From assembly GCF_003194085.1 (NCBI RefSeq), contig NZ_CP023994.1, positions 496,001 to 560,000 on the forward strand: a stretch of DNA of 64,000 bases, read 5' to 3'. The notes beneath the pieces were generated by a model, which saw nothing but the letters and a program-made list of their open reading frames with translations, was not told the origin of the DNA and made no database searches. Position 1 is the stretch's first letter. Each line of letters starts with the position of its first letter. Source of the stretch: Aurantimicrobium photophilum (lineage in GTDB: Bacteria > Actinomycetota > Actinomycetes > Actinomycetales > Microbacteriaceae). The position numbers were made by a program, and so were the translations under genes. This document shows, piece after piece, positions 53,336-63,256 of the stretch.

Positions 53336-53788
53336 ATGAGTACTCCAGAAGAAGATGCCCTCAGTTGGGCAGGCGACGATGATCGCCTGACAACGGGCTC
53401 TCCACAGAGTGCGAAACGGGACGCGAGTGGCGCTTCTTCCGTTAAGAAGCCACGAACCAAGGCCCCACAGGAAGCAGCGGAGACCGCTGAGCTTCCTGCG
53501 GGCCTCAGCTCAGCTGCCCTGATTGGCTTTGGAATCTTTGCCGGGATCTACTTGCTGTACTCCGTAGCGTGGTTGATTACCGCTTTGCGGAACCCCACCC
53601 AGATTGCTGATGCGCTCGGCAATGCCATGTTCCAGTTCGGGCTGTGGCTGTCTGTTGCTGCCCCTGCAATCTGGTTTGGTGCCGTTCTTTACCTCGGCAA
53701 AGAAAAGAAAGTTTCCACCCGGTTGCTGTACTTGCTCTTAGGTGTCGCCATTCTCATTCCCTGGCCTTACGTCTCTTGGGCAGGTTAG
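53336..53788 (+). CDS. Two- to three-helix membrane protein of unknown function
   Basis: This 150-aa protein has a polar, charged N-terminal half (about 1-55) and three hydrophobic helices (about 60-82, 100-120, 128-146). It resembles small Microbacteriaceae membrane proteins found between ilvC and serA; no function is known to me. It ends two bases before the next small membrane gene, so the pair is translated together. Confidence 0.72.
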   Translation: MSTPEEDALSWAGDDDRLTTGSPQSAKRDASGASSVKKPRTKAPQEAAETAELPAGLSSAALIGFGIFAGIYLLYSVAWLITALRNPTQIADALGNAMFQFGLWLSVAAPAIWFGAVLYLGKEKKVSTRLLYLLLGVAILIPWPYVSWAG

Positions 53789-53790
53789 AT

Positions 53791-54129
53791 ATGAACGAGA
53801 AATTGAAGCGTTCGGTGGGGGCATGGATACTTGCCGCCGTGTTTGCCCTGCTTTTTGCTTATGACGTCTGGGAAGGCATTGGCAACTTCATTGGAGTAAT
53901 GTCCCAAAGCCTGTCCCTCGGTATCGGTCTGAGTGCTTTTGGCTGGTTTGCGGTCATCTTCGGAATCGTGGCACCGGTAGTTCTCTTTTTTGGTGCGCTG
54001 TGGTTTACCAGAAAGAAATCATTTGCTCCTGCACTGGTGATCTATATCGTCGCGTTGTCCCTCTCCGCCGTGGTGGGTGTGGACCTCGCACTTGGCACCA
54101 ACGCATTCCTCATTTTCAGCGTGAATTAG
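53791..54129 (+). CDS. Four-helix membrane protein of unknown function
   Basis: The 112-aa protein is nearly all hydrophobic with four helices. ATG 53791 is chosen because it begins the protein two bases after the preceding stop; the open frame further upstream lies inside that gene in another frame. The last residues are polar. The family is unrecognised. It may form a complex with the preceding protein, judged only from spacing. Confidence 0.7.
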   Translation: MNEKLKRSVGAWILAAVFALLFAYDVWEGIGNFIGVMSQSLSLGIGLSAFGWFAVIFGIVAPVVLFFGALWFTRKKSFAPALVIYIVALSLSAVVGVDLALGTNAFLIFSVN

Positions 54130-54155
54130 CGCAAAACAGCCCCAAACCGCTCGGG

Positions 54156-54161
54156 TAGACT
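54156..54161 (+). promoter_or_regulatory. Candidate -10 box TAGACT of serA
   Basis: TAGACT lies 42 nt before the serA GTG, leaving a short leader that holds AAGGA (54188-54192). This promoter has a conventional leader, unlike most in the window. Confidence 0.4.
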
Positions 54162-54203
54162 TGAACCTCTCCTGAGCTCCACAACCCAAGGAAATACATA
54201 CTC

Positions 54204-55796
54204 GTGACTAAGCCCGTCGTACTCATCGCTGAAGAGCTTTCTCCTGCCACTATCGAGGCTCTGGGCCCCGATTTCGACGTGCGCGTCGTTGACGGCACTG
54301 ACCGTCCCGCTCTTCTGGAAGCAGTGCACTCTGCCAGCGCAATCTTGGTTCGCTCCGCAACCCAGGTTGATGCTGAAGTACTTGCTGCAGCACCTAACCT
54401 CAAGGTCATTGCGCGTGCTGGTGTGGGCCTGGATAACGTCGACATCAAGGCAGCTACCACTGCCGGTGTCATGGTGGTCAACGCACCCACCTCCAACATT
54501 ATTTCTGCCGCTGAGCTCACCTGTGGTCACATCTTGAGCCTGGCTCGTCACATTCCTGCAGCTCACGCAGCACTTGCCGAAGGCAAGTGGAAGCGCAGTG
54601 CTTACACCGGTACTGAACTGTTTGAAAAGACCATTGGCATCATCGGTCTGGGTCGCATTGGTGCGCTCATTGCTGAGCGTATGAAGGCGTTTGGTACCAA
54701 GGTTGTGGCATACGACCCCTACGTCACCTCAGCCCGTGCCCAGCAGCTGGGTGTTCAGCTCCTCTCGCTCAATGAGCTCATTGAAACCTCTGACTTCATC
54801 ACCATCCACATGCCCAAAACTCCTGAGACCACCGGCATGATCGGCACTGCTCAGCTCAAGGCGATGAAGCCCACTGCATACGTCATCAACGTCGCACGCG
54901 GTGGCCTCATTGACGAAGATGCTCTGTATGAAGCTCTGACCAACAACGTCATTGCCGGTGCTGGTTTGGACGTATTCGTTTCCGAGCCTCCCACTGGTTC
55001 GCCCTTGCTGGGTCTGCCCAACGTCATCACCACCCCTCACCTGGGTGCTTCTACTGATGAAGCTCAGGAAAAGGCTGGTATCTCGGTTGCCAAGTCGGTT
55101 CGCCTTGCTCTCAGTGGTGAGCTCGTTCCTGACGCAGTGAACGTTGCCGGTGGTGTGATTGATCCTTACGTCCGCCCCGCTATTCCTCTAGTGGAGAAGC
55201 TCGGACAGGTCTTCTCAGGTCTGGCACACACCAGCCCATTGACCTCAGTCGATGTTGAGGTCCGTGGTGAGATCACACAGTTCGACACTTCTGTGCTCAA
55301 GCTGGCAGCTCTCAAGGGAATCTTCACCAACGTGGTCAGTGAGAGCGTCTCCTATGTCAACGCTCCCTTGCTGGCTGAGCAGCGTGGCATTGAAGTGCGC
55401 ACACTGAGCGAAGAAGAATCTCCTGAATACCGCACCGTGCTCACCATTCGTGGTGCGCTGAGCGACGGTACACAGATCTCCGTTTCGGGAACTCTGGCTG
55501 GTATCAAGCAGGTTGAGAAGATTGTCGAAATCAACGGCTACGAAGTAGACGTCCCCATCGATGACCACCTCATCGTGATGCAGTACATCGATCGTCCCGG
55601 AATCGTTGCCGTATATGGCAAGGAATTCGGTGACGCCAAGATCAACATCGCCGGTATGCAGATTGCTCGCCAGAACCTTGGTGGCAAGGCACTGTCTGTG
55701 CTGACCGTGGACTCACCCGTTCCCGCATCACTGCTCGAAAAGGTTCGTAAGGCCATCGATGCAGATGTCATGCTCGAAGTAGACATCACCGAATAA
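54204..55796 (+). CDS. serA: D-3-phosphoglycerate dehydrogenase, long type
   Basis: The 530-aa enzyme oxidises 3-phosphoglycerate in serine synthesis. It has the substrate domain, the NAD domain with [17 protein letters not shown] (about 149-165), catalytic Arg in NVARGGLID (about 231-239) and His in TPHLGAS (about 278-284), the intervening allosteric domain (about 320-450) and a C-terminal ACT domain (about 455-530) for serine feedback. This is the three-domain form known from mycobacteria. It has its own promoter and ribosome site and is followed by leuB after 25 nt. Confidence 0.95.
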   Translation: MTKPVVLIAEELSPATIEALGPDFDVRVVDGTDRPALLEAVHSASAILVRSATQVDAEVLAAAPNLKVIARAGVGLDNVDIKAATTAGVMVVNAPTSNIISAAELTCGHILSLARHIPAAHAALAEGKWKRSAYTGTELFEKTIGIIGLGRIGALIAERMKAFGTKVVAYDPYVTSARAQQLGVQLLSLNELIETSDFITIHMPKTPETTGMIGTAQLKAMKPTAYVINVARGGLIDEDALYEALTNNVIAGAGLDVFVSEPPTGSPLLGLPNVITTPHLGASTDEAQEKAGISVAKSVRLALSGELVPDAVNVAGGVIDPYVRPAIPLVEKLGQVFSGLAHTSPLTSVDVEVRGEITQFDTSVLKLAALKGIFTNVVSESVSYVNAPLLAEQRGIEVRTLSEEESPEYRTVLTIRGALSDGTQISVSGTLAGIKQVEKIVEINGYEVDVPIDDHLIVMQYIDRPGIVAVYGKEFGDAKINIAGMQIARQNLGGKALSVLTVDSPVPASLLEKVRKAIDADVMLEVDITE

Positions 55797-55821
55797 GTTC
55801 AGAACAACGCAAGGAAAACCC

Positions 55822-56874
55822 ATGTCGCGCACACTCAAGCTCGCAGTCATCCCTGGTGACGGTATTGGCCCCGAGGTCATTGCTGAAGCAGTGAAGGTGC
55901 TGGACGTGGTCGCTCCCTCTGCAGATCTGGTTATCGAGAAGACACAGTTCTCGCTCGGCGCTGACCGCTACCTCGCCACCGGCGACGTGCTTAGCGAAGA
56001 AGATCTCACAGCTATTGCCTCTCACGAAGCAATCCTGTTAGGTGCTGTCGGTGGAAAGCCTGGCGATCCTCGTATTCCTGCTGGCATCATCGAGCGTGGT
56101 CTTCTGCTGAAGCTGCGCTTCAGCTTGGACCACTACGTTAACCTGCGTCCAACCACGATCTTCCCCGGTGTTGTCAGCCCATTGGCTAACCCCGGTGACG
56201 TGGACTTTGTGGTTGTGCGTGAAGGAACCGAAGGACCTTATGTGGGCAACGGTGGCGCACTTCGCCAGGGAACTCCCTACGAAATCGCCAACGAACTTTC
56301 CGTCAACACCGCACACGGTGTTGAGCGTGTCGTTCGCTACGCGTTCGAGCTTGCCGCCAAGCGTGATCGCAAGAAGCTGACTCTTGTTCACAAAACCAAC
56401 GTCTTGGTCAACGCTGGTTCTCTGTGGAGCCGCATCGTGGATGCTGTTGCTGCTGAATACCCTCAGGTTTCGGTGGACTACCTTCACATTGACGCAGCCA
56501 CCATTTTCTTCGTCACTGACCCTGCACGCTTCGACGTCATCGTCACCGACAACTTGTTCGGCGACATCCTCACCGACCTTGCTGCTGCGATCAGCGGCGG
56601 AATTGGTCTCGCTGCGAGTGGAAACATCAACCCCACCAACGCATTCCCCAGCATGTTTGAACCAGTACACGGTTCTGCTCCTGACATTGCTGGTCAACAG
56701 AAAGCTGACCCCACCGCAGCAATCCTCTCCGTGGGACTGCTGCTGGAACACTTTGGCTACGCTGAGGCCGCAGCGCGCATCAATGATGCTGTCGCTACTG
56801 ACCTCTCTGAGCGTGGTTCTGCCCCCCGTCGTACGAGTGAGATTGGCGACGCCATTGTCGCCCGTCTGTCCTAA
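55822..56874 (+). CDS. leuB: 3-Isopropylmalate dehydrogenase
   Basis: The 350-aa enzyme oxidises and decarboxylates 3-isopropylmalate in leucine synthesis. Visible motifs are [10 protein letters not shown] (about 9-18), [17 protein letters not shown] (Arg substrate contacts) and [15 protein letters not shown] (about 237-251, metal-binding Asp residues). AAGGA precedes the ATG. It continues into ilvE after 16 nt. Confidence 0.96.
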   Translation: MSRTLKLAVIPGDGIGPEVIAEAVKVLDVVAPSADLVIEKTQFSLGADRYLATGDVLSEEDLTAIASHEAILLGAVGGKPGDPRIPAGIIERGLLLKLRFSLDHYVNLRPTTIFPGVVSPLANPGDVDFVVVREGTEGPYVGNGGALRQGTPYEIANELSVNTAHGVERVVRYAFELAAKRDRKKLTLVHKTNVLVNAGSLWSRIVDAVAAEYPQVSVDYLHIDAATIFFVTDPARFDVIVTDNLFGDILTDLAAAISGGIGLAASGNINPTNAFPSMFEPVHGSAPDIAGQQKADPTAAILSVGLLLEHFGYAEAAARINDAVATDLSERGSAPRRTSEIGDAIVARLS

Positions 56875-56890
56875 GAAGTAAAGGAAGATC

Positions 56891-58003
56891 ATGAGCAACG
56901 AAACATCGACGTTTCCGCTGAACTTCGCCCTCACCCCGTCAACCTCTGCACGCGCAGAGGCAGCTCGTGAGGAAATCCTCGCTGACCCCGGGTTTGGTAA
57001 GCACTTCACCGACCACATGGTCTCCATTGACTGGACCATCGAGGAAGGGTGGCACGGTGCACACGTTCAGCCCTATGGGCCATTGACTCTGGACCCTGCT
57101 GCTTCCGTGCTGCACTACGGCCAAGAGATCTTTGAAGGCCTCAAGGCCTACCGTCATGCTGATGGTTCCATCTGGACCTTCCGCCCCGAGGCAAACGCTT
57201 TGCGTTTGCAGCGCTCTGCACGCCGCATGGCACTGCCTGAGCTCTCTGTTCCTGACTTCATTGAGTCGATCAAGCAGCTCATCGCGGTCGATGGCAAGTG
57301 GGTTCCTTCTGCTCCCGAGACTAGCCTCTACCTGCGTCCCTTCATGATTGCGAACGAGACCTTCCTGGGTGTTCGTGCCGCGCACAAGGTGGGTTACTAC
57401 CTCATTGCGTCGCCAGCTGGTGCGTACTTTGCGCAGGGCGTGGCACCGGTCAAGATTTGGCTCACCACCGAGTACTCACGTGCGGGTAAGGGCGGAACCG
57501 GTTCTGCCAAGTGTGGTGGTAACTACGCTTCCTCGCTCACTGCCCAGGTTGAGGCTTATGAGAACGGCTGTGCCCAGGTTCTTTTCCTTGACTCCGAAAC
57601 CCACACCAATGTGGAAGAACTCGGTGGTATGAATGTCTTCTTCGTCCGCAAAGACGGCAAGATTGTCACTCCCAAGCTCACCGGAACCATTCTGGAAGGT
57701 ATTACTCGCGAAAGCATCATCACCTTGGCCAAGGATCGTGGGCTTGAGGTTGAAGAGCGCACCGTGCCCATCTCTGAATGGAAGGAAGGCGTTGCCTCTG
57801 GCCAGATCACGGAAGTTTTCGCTTGTGGCACTGCTGCTGTGATTACTCCGATTGGTCAGCTCATCGGGGCAAACGGTCTTGCTGTTGGAAACCCAGATGC
57901 ACCTGCCGGTGAACTCACCATGAGCCTGCGCAAGGAACTCACAGATATTCAATACGGTCGCCTTCCTGACCGTCACGGCTGGATGGTCAAACTCGACGCA
58001 TGA
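56891..58003 (+). CDS. ilvE: Branched-chain amino-acid aminotransferase
   Basis: The 370-aa PLP enzyme makes the last step to valine, leucine and isoleucine using glutamate. It is of the longer class (about 360 aa) found in actinobacteria. Signature regions are [14 protein letters not shown] (about 76-89), the PLP-Lys in [11 protein letters not shown] (about 203-213) and [11 protein letters not shown] (about 242-252). AAAGGAAG lies just before the ATG. Its TGA overlaps gltX (ATGA), tying BCAA synthesis to glutamyl-tRNA synthesis in one transcript. Confidence 0.95.
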   Translation: MSNETSTFPLNFALTPSTSARAEAAREEILADPGFGKHFTDHMVSIDWTIEEGWHGAHVQPYGPLTLDPAASVLHYGQEIFEGLKAYRHADGSIWTFRPEANALRLQRSARRMALPELSVPDFIESIKQLIAVDGKWVPSAPETSLYLRPFMIANETFLGVRAAHKVGYYLIASPAGAYFAQGVAPVKIWLTTEYSRAGKGGTGSAKCGGNYASSLTAQVEAYENGCAQVLFLDSETHTNVEELGGMNVFFVRKDGKIVTPKLTGTILEGITRESIITLAKDRGLEVEERTVPISEWKEGVASGQITEVFACGTAAVITPIGQLIGANGLAVGNPDAPAGELTMSLRKELTDIQYGRLPDRHGWMVKLDA

Positions 58004-59505
58004 CAACTAACTACCCCTTCTCCACCGCGACGGGGAGCGACGTTCGCGTGCGCTTCTGCCCTTCACCAACCGGTACACCTCACGTAGGACTGGTGCGCAC
58101 CGCCCTGTTCAACTGGGCATATGCCCGTCACACCGGCGGTAAGTTCATCTTCCGCATCGAAGACACTGATGCAGCTCGCGACTCTGAAGAGAGCTACGAG
58201 CAGATCATTGACGCCCTGTCCTGGTTGAACCTGGATTGGGACGAAGGCATCAACGTGGGCGGCCCTCACGGGCCATACCGCCAGTCTCAGCGCTCCGACA
58301 TCTACAAAGAGGTCATTGAGAAGCTCAAGGCAACTGGTCGTGTCTATGAGAGCTTCTCTACACCTGAAGAAATCGAAGCTCGCAACCTTGCCGCAGGCAA
58401 GGACCCCAAGGTTGGTTATGACAACTTTGACCGCAACCTGACAGAAGAGCAGAAGGCAGCTTTCCGTGCCGAGGGACGTCTCCCCGCTCTTCGCGTTCGC
58501 GTACCTGATGAGGACATCACCTTCGATGACTTGGTTCGTGGTGAAATCACGTTCCCTGCTGGTTCGTTCCCTGACTTCGTTGTGGTTCGACCCAATGGTG
58601 ACCCTCTCTACACGCTGGTTAACCCTGTTGATGACGCGATCATGCAGGTCACTCACGTGCTCCGTGGTGAAGATCTACTTTCGTCAACTCCTCGCCAGAT
58701 TGCGCTGTATCACGCACTCATTGACGCAGGTTTCACCACCCACATCCCACGTTTTGGCCACCTGCCCTATGTCATGGGTGAAGGAAACAAGAAGCTTTCT
58801 AAGCGTGACCCTGAGGCAAACCTGTTCCACCACCGTGATCGCGGATTCATTCCTGAGGGTCTCATCAACTACCTCGCCCTGTTGGGGTGGTCGTTGAGCC
58901 ATGATCGTGATGTCTTCTCCATTCAGGAGATGGTCAAGGCTTTCGACGTGGTCAATGTGAACCCTAACCCTGCGCGCTTTGATCAGAAGAAGGCGGACGC
59001 CATCAACGGCGACCAGATTCGTTTGCTCACTCTGGAAGACTTCACCGCTCGCATGATTCCGTATCTTCAGGCAGGCAACGTTCTCTCGAACGACCCCACT
59101 GATGTTCAACTCGAGATTCTTGCTGCAGCAGCACCTCTGGTGCAGACCCGCATGAACGTGCTCAGCGAAGCTCCAGAGCTTCTGGAGTTCCTGTTCACCC
59201 CTGCATCTCAGATCACCTACGCAGAGGATGCACTCAAGGGATTGCCCGAGAACTCGGGTGAAATTGTTGCCGCTTCTGTTGGAACACTGGAGCTCATTCC
59301 CGAAGCAGAATTCACTCACGATCGCATTCAGGCCGCCTTGAATGAGACCCTCATTGAGGGCTTGGAGCTCAAGCCTCGTAATGCGTTTGGGCCTTTGCGC
59401 ACAGCCATTTCTGGTCGTCGAATTTCTCCTCCCTTGTTCGAATCTATGGAGATTTTGGGAAAGCAAGACACCATTGATCGTCTCGTTCGTTTCAACGAAC
59501 GCTAG
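58000..59505 (+). CDS. gltX: Glutamyl-tRNA synthetase
   Basis: The 501-aa class I synthetase charges glutamate to tRNA. The HIGH motif appears as HVGL in [14 protein letters not shown] (about 20-33) and KMSKS as KLSKR in [10 protein letters not shown] (about 264-273). No glutaminyl-tRNA synthetase is in the window. In most actinobacteria this enzyme is non-discriminating and also charges tRNA-Gln, followed by amidation by GatCAB. A tRNA-Gln and a tRNA-Glu gene follow within 1.2 kb. Confidence 0.96.
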   Translation: MTTNYPFSTATGSDVRVRFCPSPTGTPHVGLVRTALFNWAYARHTGGKFIFRIEDTDAARDSEESYEQIIDALSWLNLDWDEGINVGGPHGPYRQSQRSDIYKEVIEKLKATGRVYESFSTPEEIEARNLAAGKDPKVGYDNFDRNLTEEQKAAFRAEGRLPALRVRVPDEDITFDDLVRGEITFPAGSFPDFVVVRPNGDPLYTLVNPVDDAIMQVTHVLRGEDLLSSTPRQIALYHALIDAGFTTHIPRFGHLPYVMGEGNKKLSKRDPEANLFHHRDRGFIPEGLINYLALLGWSLSHDRDVFSIQEMVKAFDVVNVNPNPARFDQKKADAINGDQIRLLTLEDFTARMIPYLQAGNVLSNDPTDVQLEILAAAAPLVQTRMNVLSEAPELLEFLFTPASQITYAEDALKGLPENSGEIVAASVGTLELIPEAEFTHDRIQAALNETLIEGLELKPRNAFGPLRTAISGRRISPPLFESMEILGKQDTIDRLVRFNER

Positions 59506-59516
59506 GGGCAATGAGT

Positions 59517-59546
59517 TTGTTTAGTCTGCCCCTCGTGGGTTAGGCT
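59517..59546 (+). promoter_or_regulatory. Promoter of the tRNA-Gln gene
   Basis: TTGTTT (59517-59522) and TAGGCT (59541-59546) are separated by 18 nt and lie 33 nt upstream of the tRNA. The -35 is poor, the -10 matches the box used throughout the window. Confidence 0.45.
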
Positions 59547-59579
59547 AGGGAGTCGGTTCAGGGCTTAGCTCAGACCCGG

Positions 59580-59651
59580 TGGGGTATGGTGTAATTGGCA
59601 ACACGGAGGTTTCTGGTACCTTTGTTCTTGGTTCGAGTCCAGGTACCCCAG
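59580..59651 (+). tRNA. tRNA-Gln (anticodon CUG)
   Basis: The acceptor arms TGGGGTA and TACCCCA pair over 7 bp. The D arm is GTGT/ACAC, the anticodon stem GAGGT/ACCTT encloses TTCTGGT with CTG at 59613-59615, and the T arm CTTGG-TTCGAGT-CCAGG is normal. The discriminator is G; the full CCA end is not encoded. Confidence 0.95.
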
Positions 59652-59656
59652 CAAGT

Positions 59657-59682
59657 AAAACCCTCGCAATAGCGAGGGTTTT
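59657..59682 (+). terminator. Terminator of the tRNA-Gln gene
   Basis: AAAACCCTCGC pairs with GCGAGGGTTTT (11 bp) around an AATA loop, followed by more T residues. Confidence 0.9.
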
Positions 59683-59695
59683 CTCGTTTAACCGG

Positions 59696-59701
59696 CATAA
59701 T
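59696..59701 (+). promoter_or_regulatory. -10 box CATAAT of the lipid-kinase gene
   Basis: CATAAT is followed by 6 nt and the GTG at 59708, matching the leaderless spacing elsewhere. Confidence 0.45.
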
Positions 59702-59707
59702 CAACTG

Positions 59708-60616
59708 GTGAGTTCAACACCCCGCCACATTGTTGTGGCCATCAATCCCAGCGCCGCTTTTGGTAAGAATCCTGCGGCAGGGGAGCAGACGGTGTCAGCT
59801 CTTGAAGCGGCCGGTTATCGAGTCACTGCCTTGCGTGCAGAGAACTATGACTTGCTTCGTGGGCAGCTCAATCGCGCACTCACACTCACTCCAGATGCCC
59901 TAGTTGTCGTTGGTGGCGATGGCATGGTTTCGTTGGCGGTCAATATGGTCGCTCAAACTTCTGTTCCGTTCGCTGTTGTTCCAGCAGGAACGGGCAATGA
60001 CCTTGCTCGGGGGATTGGTTTGCCCGTGGGTGATCTTTCTTCCTGTATTTCGAAGATGGTGGACTCCCTGTCGCGCGAACCCGAGCGACTTGATCTGGGT
60101 CGCATCACCAGTGTTGATGGTTCAGAGGTTCGCTGGTTTGCGAGCATTCTCTCTGCCGGATTCGACGCCATTGTGAATGAGCGGGCTAATGCCATGCACT
60201 GGCCCAAGGGGAAGTCTCGTTACACCCTGGCCTTGCTCTTGGAGCTCTTTGCGCTCAAACCTGTGCGGTATTCGCTGACGGTAGATGGTGTTCATCGTGA
60301 GGAATCAGCCATGCTCATCTCCGTGGCCAACAATTCCACCATGGGCGGGGGAATGAAGGTCACGCCGGAGGCAAGTATGCGTGATGGCTTGTTAGATGTC
60401 TTTGTTTTGAGGCCGTTGTCGAGACTGCGATTTCTTCGACTATTTCCACGAGTCTTTGCAGGTACACACGTCACCGAGCCTGAAGTGAGGATTGAACGCG
60501 GCAAAACCGTTGTTCTTGATGCGCCTGGAATCGTCGCTTATGCGGATGGGGAGCGGGTCTGGGAATTGCCGGCACATGTCGATGTTGTTCCTGCAGCTGT
60601 GCGGGTGTTCGTCTAA
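59708..60616 (+). CDS. Diacylglycerol-kinase-family lipid kinase
   Basis: The 302-aa protein has the DAGK catalytic domain: INPSAAFGKN near the N-terminus, VVVGGDGMVSLAVN (about 60-73) and VPAGTGNDLARGIG (about 84-97), then the beta-sandwich half with MGGGMKVTPEASMRDGLLDV. It phosphorylates a lipid such as diacylglycerol or an isoprenoid/sphingoid alcohol; which is unclear. GTG 59708 is chosen because it follows a -10 box by 6 nt. The open frame further upstream runs through the tRNA and its terminator and is not coding. Confidence 0.9.
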   Translation: MSSTPRHIVVAINPSAAFGKNPAAGEQTVSALEAAGYRVTALRAENYDLLRGQLNRALTLTPDALVVVGGDGMVSLAVNMVAQTSVPFAVVPAGTGNDLARGIGLPVGDLSSCISKMVDSLSREPERLDLGRITSVDGSEVRWFASILSAGFDAIVNERANAMHWPKGKSRYTLALLLELFALKPVRYSLTVDGVHREESAMLISVANNSTMGGGMKVTPEASMRDGLLDVFVLRPLSRLRFLRLFPRVFAGTHVTEPEVRIERGKTVVLDAPGIVAYADGERVWELPAHVDVVPAAVRVFV

Positions 60617-60630
60617 CACTTCTGCCTCGA

Positions 60631-60660
60631 TTGGCGAGCACTAAGTTCTTGTGGCATTAT
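60631..60660 (+). promoter_or_regulatory. Promoter of the tRNA-Glu gene
   Basis: TTGGCG (60631-60636) and CATTAT (60655-60660) are separated by 18 nt, 15 nt before the tRNA. Confidence 0.55.
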
Positions 60661-60675
60661 TGACACGTCGCAAAC

Positions 60676-60751
60676 GGCCCCATCGTATAGCGGCCTAGTA
60701 CGCCGCCCTCTCACGGCGGTAACGCGGGTTCGAATCCCGCTGGGGTCACCA
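60676..60751 (+). tRNA. tRNA-Glu (anticodon CUC)
   Basis: Acceptor GGCCCCA pairs with TGGGGTC (one G-U), the anticodon stem CCGCC/GGCGG encloses CTCTCAC with CTC at 60710-60712, and the T arm GCGGG-TTCGAAT-CCCGC is perfect. The discriminator is A and CCA is encoded (60749-60751). Confidence 0.96.
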
Positions 60752-60756
60752 TTGTC

Positions 60757-60786
60757 AAAAACCCTCGCCATCCGGCGGGGGTTTTT
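60757..60786 (+). terminator. Terminator of the tRNA-Glu gene
   Basis: AAAAACCCTCGCC pairs with GGCGGGGGTTTTT (one T-G pair) around an ATCC loop, ending in a T-run. Confidence 0.9.
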
Positions 60787-60824
60787 GCATTCTTCTCTAA
60801 GCAGATTCACAGCATTCTTACCGG

Positions 60825-60830
60825 TAGCCT
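60825..60830 (+). promoter_or_regulatory. -10 box TAGCCT of the TerC gene
   Basis: TAGCCT is 9 nt from the ATG at 60840 and no Shine-Dalgarno lies between, implying a 5' leader of at most a few bases. Confidence 0.45.
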
Positions 60831-60839
60831 TGAACCACT

Positions 60840-61832
60840 ATGGATGGTGCTCTCCCCGCGTGGTTTGAAATTGGTTCTCTCGTTGTTTTGACGGCAATTC
60901 TTGTTGCTGATCTCTTGATTATTTTCAAGCGCCCACACATCCCTTCGATGAAAGAAGCAGCACTCTGGGTGGGCTTCTACGCCCTCCTAGCCATCGCTTT
61001 TGGTGGCGCGATCCTTGCTCTGGGCGATATCGAGCACGCAGGTCAGTTCTATGCCGGTTGGCTCACCGAATACAGCTTGAGTATCGATAACCTCTTCGTC
61101 TTCGTCATCATCATGAGCCGCTTTGCGGTGCCGAGGAAGTACCAGCAAGAAGTTCTCATGGTGGGCATCATCATGGCTTTGATTCTGCGCGGAATCTTTA
61201 TCATTTTGGGTGCTGCACTCATCGAGAACTTCTCATGGATTTTCTACATCTTCGGAGCATTCCTGCTCTACACCGCATACCACCAAGCTTTCCGTTCGCA
61301 CGAGGACGAAGAAGAGACTGAAGGCAAGCTCATTAGCTTCCTGCGCAAGCGCATAACGATGTCACCCGACTTTGATGGCGCCAAGATCCGCACCGTTCAC
61401 AACGGCAAGAAGATGTTCACCCCGATGATTGTGGTGTTTATCACCATCGCTGTGACCGACGTCATCTTTGCTTTTGACTCCATTCCCGCCATTTTCGGTA
61501 TTACAACCAGCCCGTTCTTGGTCTTCGCGGCAAACATTTTTGCCCTGATGGGTCTGCGTCAGCTGTACTTCCTGCTGGGTGGTCTGCTCGACAAGCTCGA
61601 ATACCTCAAGTATGGAATCGCGTTTATCTTGGGCTTCATTGGCGTGAAGCTGGTGCTGCACGCGATGCACGAGAACGAGTTACCCTTCATCAACGGCGGT
61701 CAGCACATTGACTGGGCGCCGGAAATCAGTACCGTGACCTCTCTCTTGGTCATTGTGGCCTCGATGGCAGTTGCGACCATTGCCAGTGTGATCAAGATGC
61801 GCTCTGCAGAACCTACTTCGCACACGAAGTAG
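60840..61832 (+). CDS. TerC-family membrane protein
   Basis: The 330-aa protein has about nine helices and the TerC signatures EYSLSIDNLFVFVIIMSRF (read in part, about 77-95) and AVTDVIFAFDSIPAIFGI (about 204-221), each with membrane-embedded acidic residues. Family members are linked to tellurite resistance or to manganese export and metal loading of secreted proteins; the exact role here is open. Its TAG stop is fused to the -10 box of leuC. Confidence 0.9.
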   Translation: MDGALPAWFEIGSLVVLTAILVADLLIIFKRPHIPSMKEAALWVGFYALLAIAFGGAILALGDIEHAGQFYAGWLTEYSLSIDNLFVFVIIMSRFAVPRKYQQEVLMVGIIMALILRGIFIILGAALIENFSWIFYIFGAFLLYTAYHQAFRSHEDEEETEGKLISFLRKRITMSPDFDGAKIRTVHNGKKMFTPMIVVFITIAVTDVIFAFDSIPAIFGITTSPFLVFAANIFALMGLRQLYFLLGGLLDKLEYLKYGIAFILGFIGVKLVLHAMHENELPFINGGQHIDWAPEISTVTSLLVIVASMAVATIASVIKMRSAEPTSHTK

Positions 61833-61835
61833 AAT
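61830..61835 (+). promoter_or_regulatory. -10 box TAGAAT fused to the terC stop codon
   Basis: The terC TAG (61830-61832) opens TAGAAT, and the leuC GTG follows after exactly 6 nt (61842). Confidence 0.55.
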
Positions 61836-61841
61836 TACAAG

Positions 61842-63254
61842 GTGAACAAACCAAGAACTCTTGCGGAAAAAGTGTGGGACGACCACTTGGTCGTTAAGGG
61901 CGAAGACGGTACCCCCGATCTCATCTACATCGACCTCCACCTTGTTCACGAAGTAACCAGTCCTCAGGCTTTTGATGGTCTGCGCCAGGCCGGACGTCCC
62001 GTCCGCCGCCTGGACCTCACCATTGCCACCGAAGACCACAACACTCCCACGTTGGCCATTGATAAGCCCATCGCTGATGAGACCAGCCGTATCCAGATTC
62101 AAACGCTGCGTAACAACGCTGAAGAGTTTGGTGTGCGCCTGCACTCTCTCGGTGATCTCGAGCAGGGCATTGTTCACGTGGTGGGTCCGCAGCTGGGCCT
62201 GACCATGCCAGGTATCACCGTAGTCTGTGGCGACTCTCACACTTCAACCCACGGTGCTTTTGGTGCCATGGCATTCGGTATTGGTACCAGTGAGGTTGAG
62301 CATGTTCTCGCCACTCAGACGCTGCCGTTGAAGCCGTTCAAAACAATGGCTATCAATGTTGAAGGAACCCTCAAGCCAGGCGTTTCCGCCAAGGACATTA
62401 TCCTGGCGGTCATCGCCAAGATCGGTGCTAACGGGGGTCAAGGCTACGTTCTTGAATTCCGTGGCTCTGCTATTCGTGCCCTGTCGATGGAAGGTCGCAT
62501 GACCATCTGCAACATGGCTATTGAAGCAGGTGCTCGTGCCGGTATGGTCGCTCCGGACCAGACCACCTTTGACTACCTTGAAGGTCGCCCACACGCACCC
62601 GTTGGGGCCGACTGGGACGAGGCCGTCGCCTACTGGAAGACGCTGCCCACCGACGAGGGTGCAACCTTTGATGCCGAGGTTAACCTCGACGCTAACGAAC
62701 TCGAGCCTTTCGTCACCTGGGGAACAAACCCAGGCCAAGGTGTTTCGCTCAGCGATGTCGTTCCCTCACCTGAGGACTTCGCAGACCCCAACGAGCGTGC
62801 TGCAGCTGAACGTGCTCTCGAATACATGGATCTGAAGCCTGGCACCAAGCTCAAGGACGTTCCTGTAGACGCAGTGTTCATGGGTTCGTGCACCAACAGC
62901 CGCATCGAAGACCTTCGCGTCTTTGCGTCACTGGTTGAGGGAAAGAAGAAGGCTGATGGCGTTCGCGTCATGGTTGTTCCGGGCTCTGCCCGTGTTCGCC
63001 TCGAGGCAGAAGCTGAAGGCCTCGACAAGATCATCGAAGACTTTGGTGCTGAATGGCGCTTTGCTGGCTGTTCGATGTGTTTGGGTATGAACCCAGACCA
63101 GCTCGCACCGGGGGAGCGTTGTGCTTCCACCTCGAACCGTAACTTTGAAGGCCGTCAGGGTAAGGGTGGGCGTACTCACCTGGTTTCCCCACAGGTCGCT
63201 GCAGCCACCGCTATTCGCGGCACGCTCTCGAGCCCCTCAGATTTGGAAGGCTAG
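61842..63254 (+). CDS. leuC: 3-Isopropylmalate dehydratase, large subunit
   Basis: The 470-aa aconitase-type subunit carries the [4Fe-4S] cluster and, with LeuD, isomerises 2- to 3-isopropylmalate. Visible motifs are [14 protein letters not shown] (about 128-141), [12 protein letters not shown] (first cluster Cys, about 347-358) and [10 protein letters not shown] (the other two cluster Cys, about 408-417). The GTG start fits the leaderless promoter. The gene ends 2 nt before leuD. Confidence 0.96.
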   Translation: MNKPRTLAEKVWDDHLVVKGEDGTPDLIYIDLHLVHEVTSPQAFDGLRQAGRPVRRLDLTIATEDHNTPTLAIDKPIADETSRIQIQTLRNNAEEFGVRLHSLGDLEQGIVHVVGPQLGLTMPGITVVCGDSHTSTHGAFGAMAFGIGTSEVEHVLATQTLPLKPFKTMAINVEGTLKPGVSAKDIILAVIAKIGANGGQGYVLEFRGSAIRALSMEGRMTICNMAIEAGARAGMVAPDQTTFDYLEGRPHAPVGADWDEAVAYWKTLPTDEGATFDAEVNLDANELEPFVTWGTNPGQGVSLSDVVPSPEDFADPNERAAAERALEYMDLKPGTKLKDVPVDAVFMGSCTNSRIEDLRVFASLVEGKKKADGVRVMVVPGSARVRLEAEAEGLDKIIEDFGAEWRFAGCSMCLGMNPDQLAPGERCASTSNRNFEGRQGKGGRTHLVSPQVAAATAIRGTLSSPSDLEG

Positions 63255-63256
63255 TC

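Noticed and set aside
56038-57039. 333-codon antisense frame across leuB and ilvE
   Set aside because: It spans two well-defined genes and shows no recognisable protein features.
59537-59548. TTAGGCTAG before tRNA-Gln as a second iron box
   Set aside because: Only one half-site matches; it is better read as the -10 box TAGGCT. The same applies to the segment at 20893-20900.
59554-59572. TTAGCTCAG segment resembling a tRNA D-arm before tRNA-Gln
   Set aside because: No matching acceptor, anticodon or T arm follows, so it is leader sequence and not a second tRNA.
59579-59707. In-frame upstream extension of the lipid-kinase gene
   Set aside because: It runs through the tRNA-Gln gene and its terminator; GTG 59708 with its -10 box is the better start.
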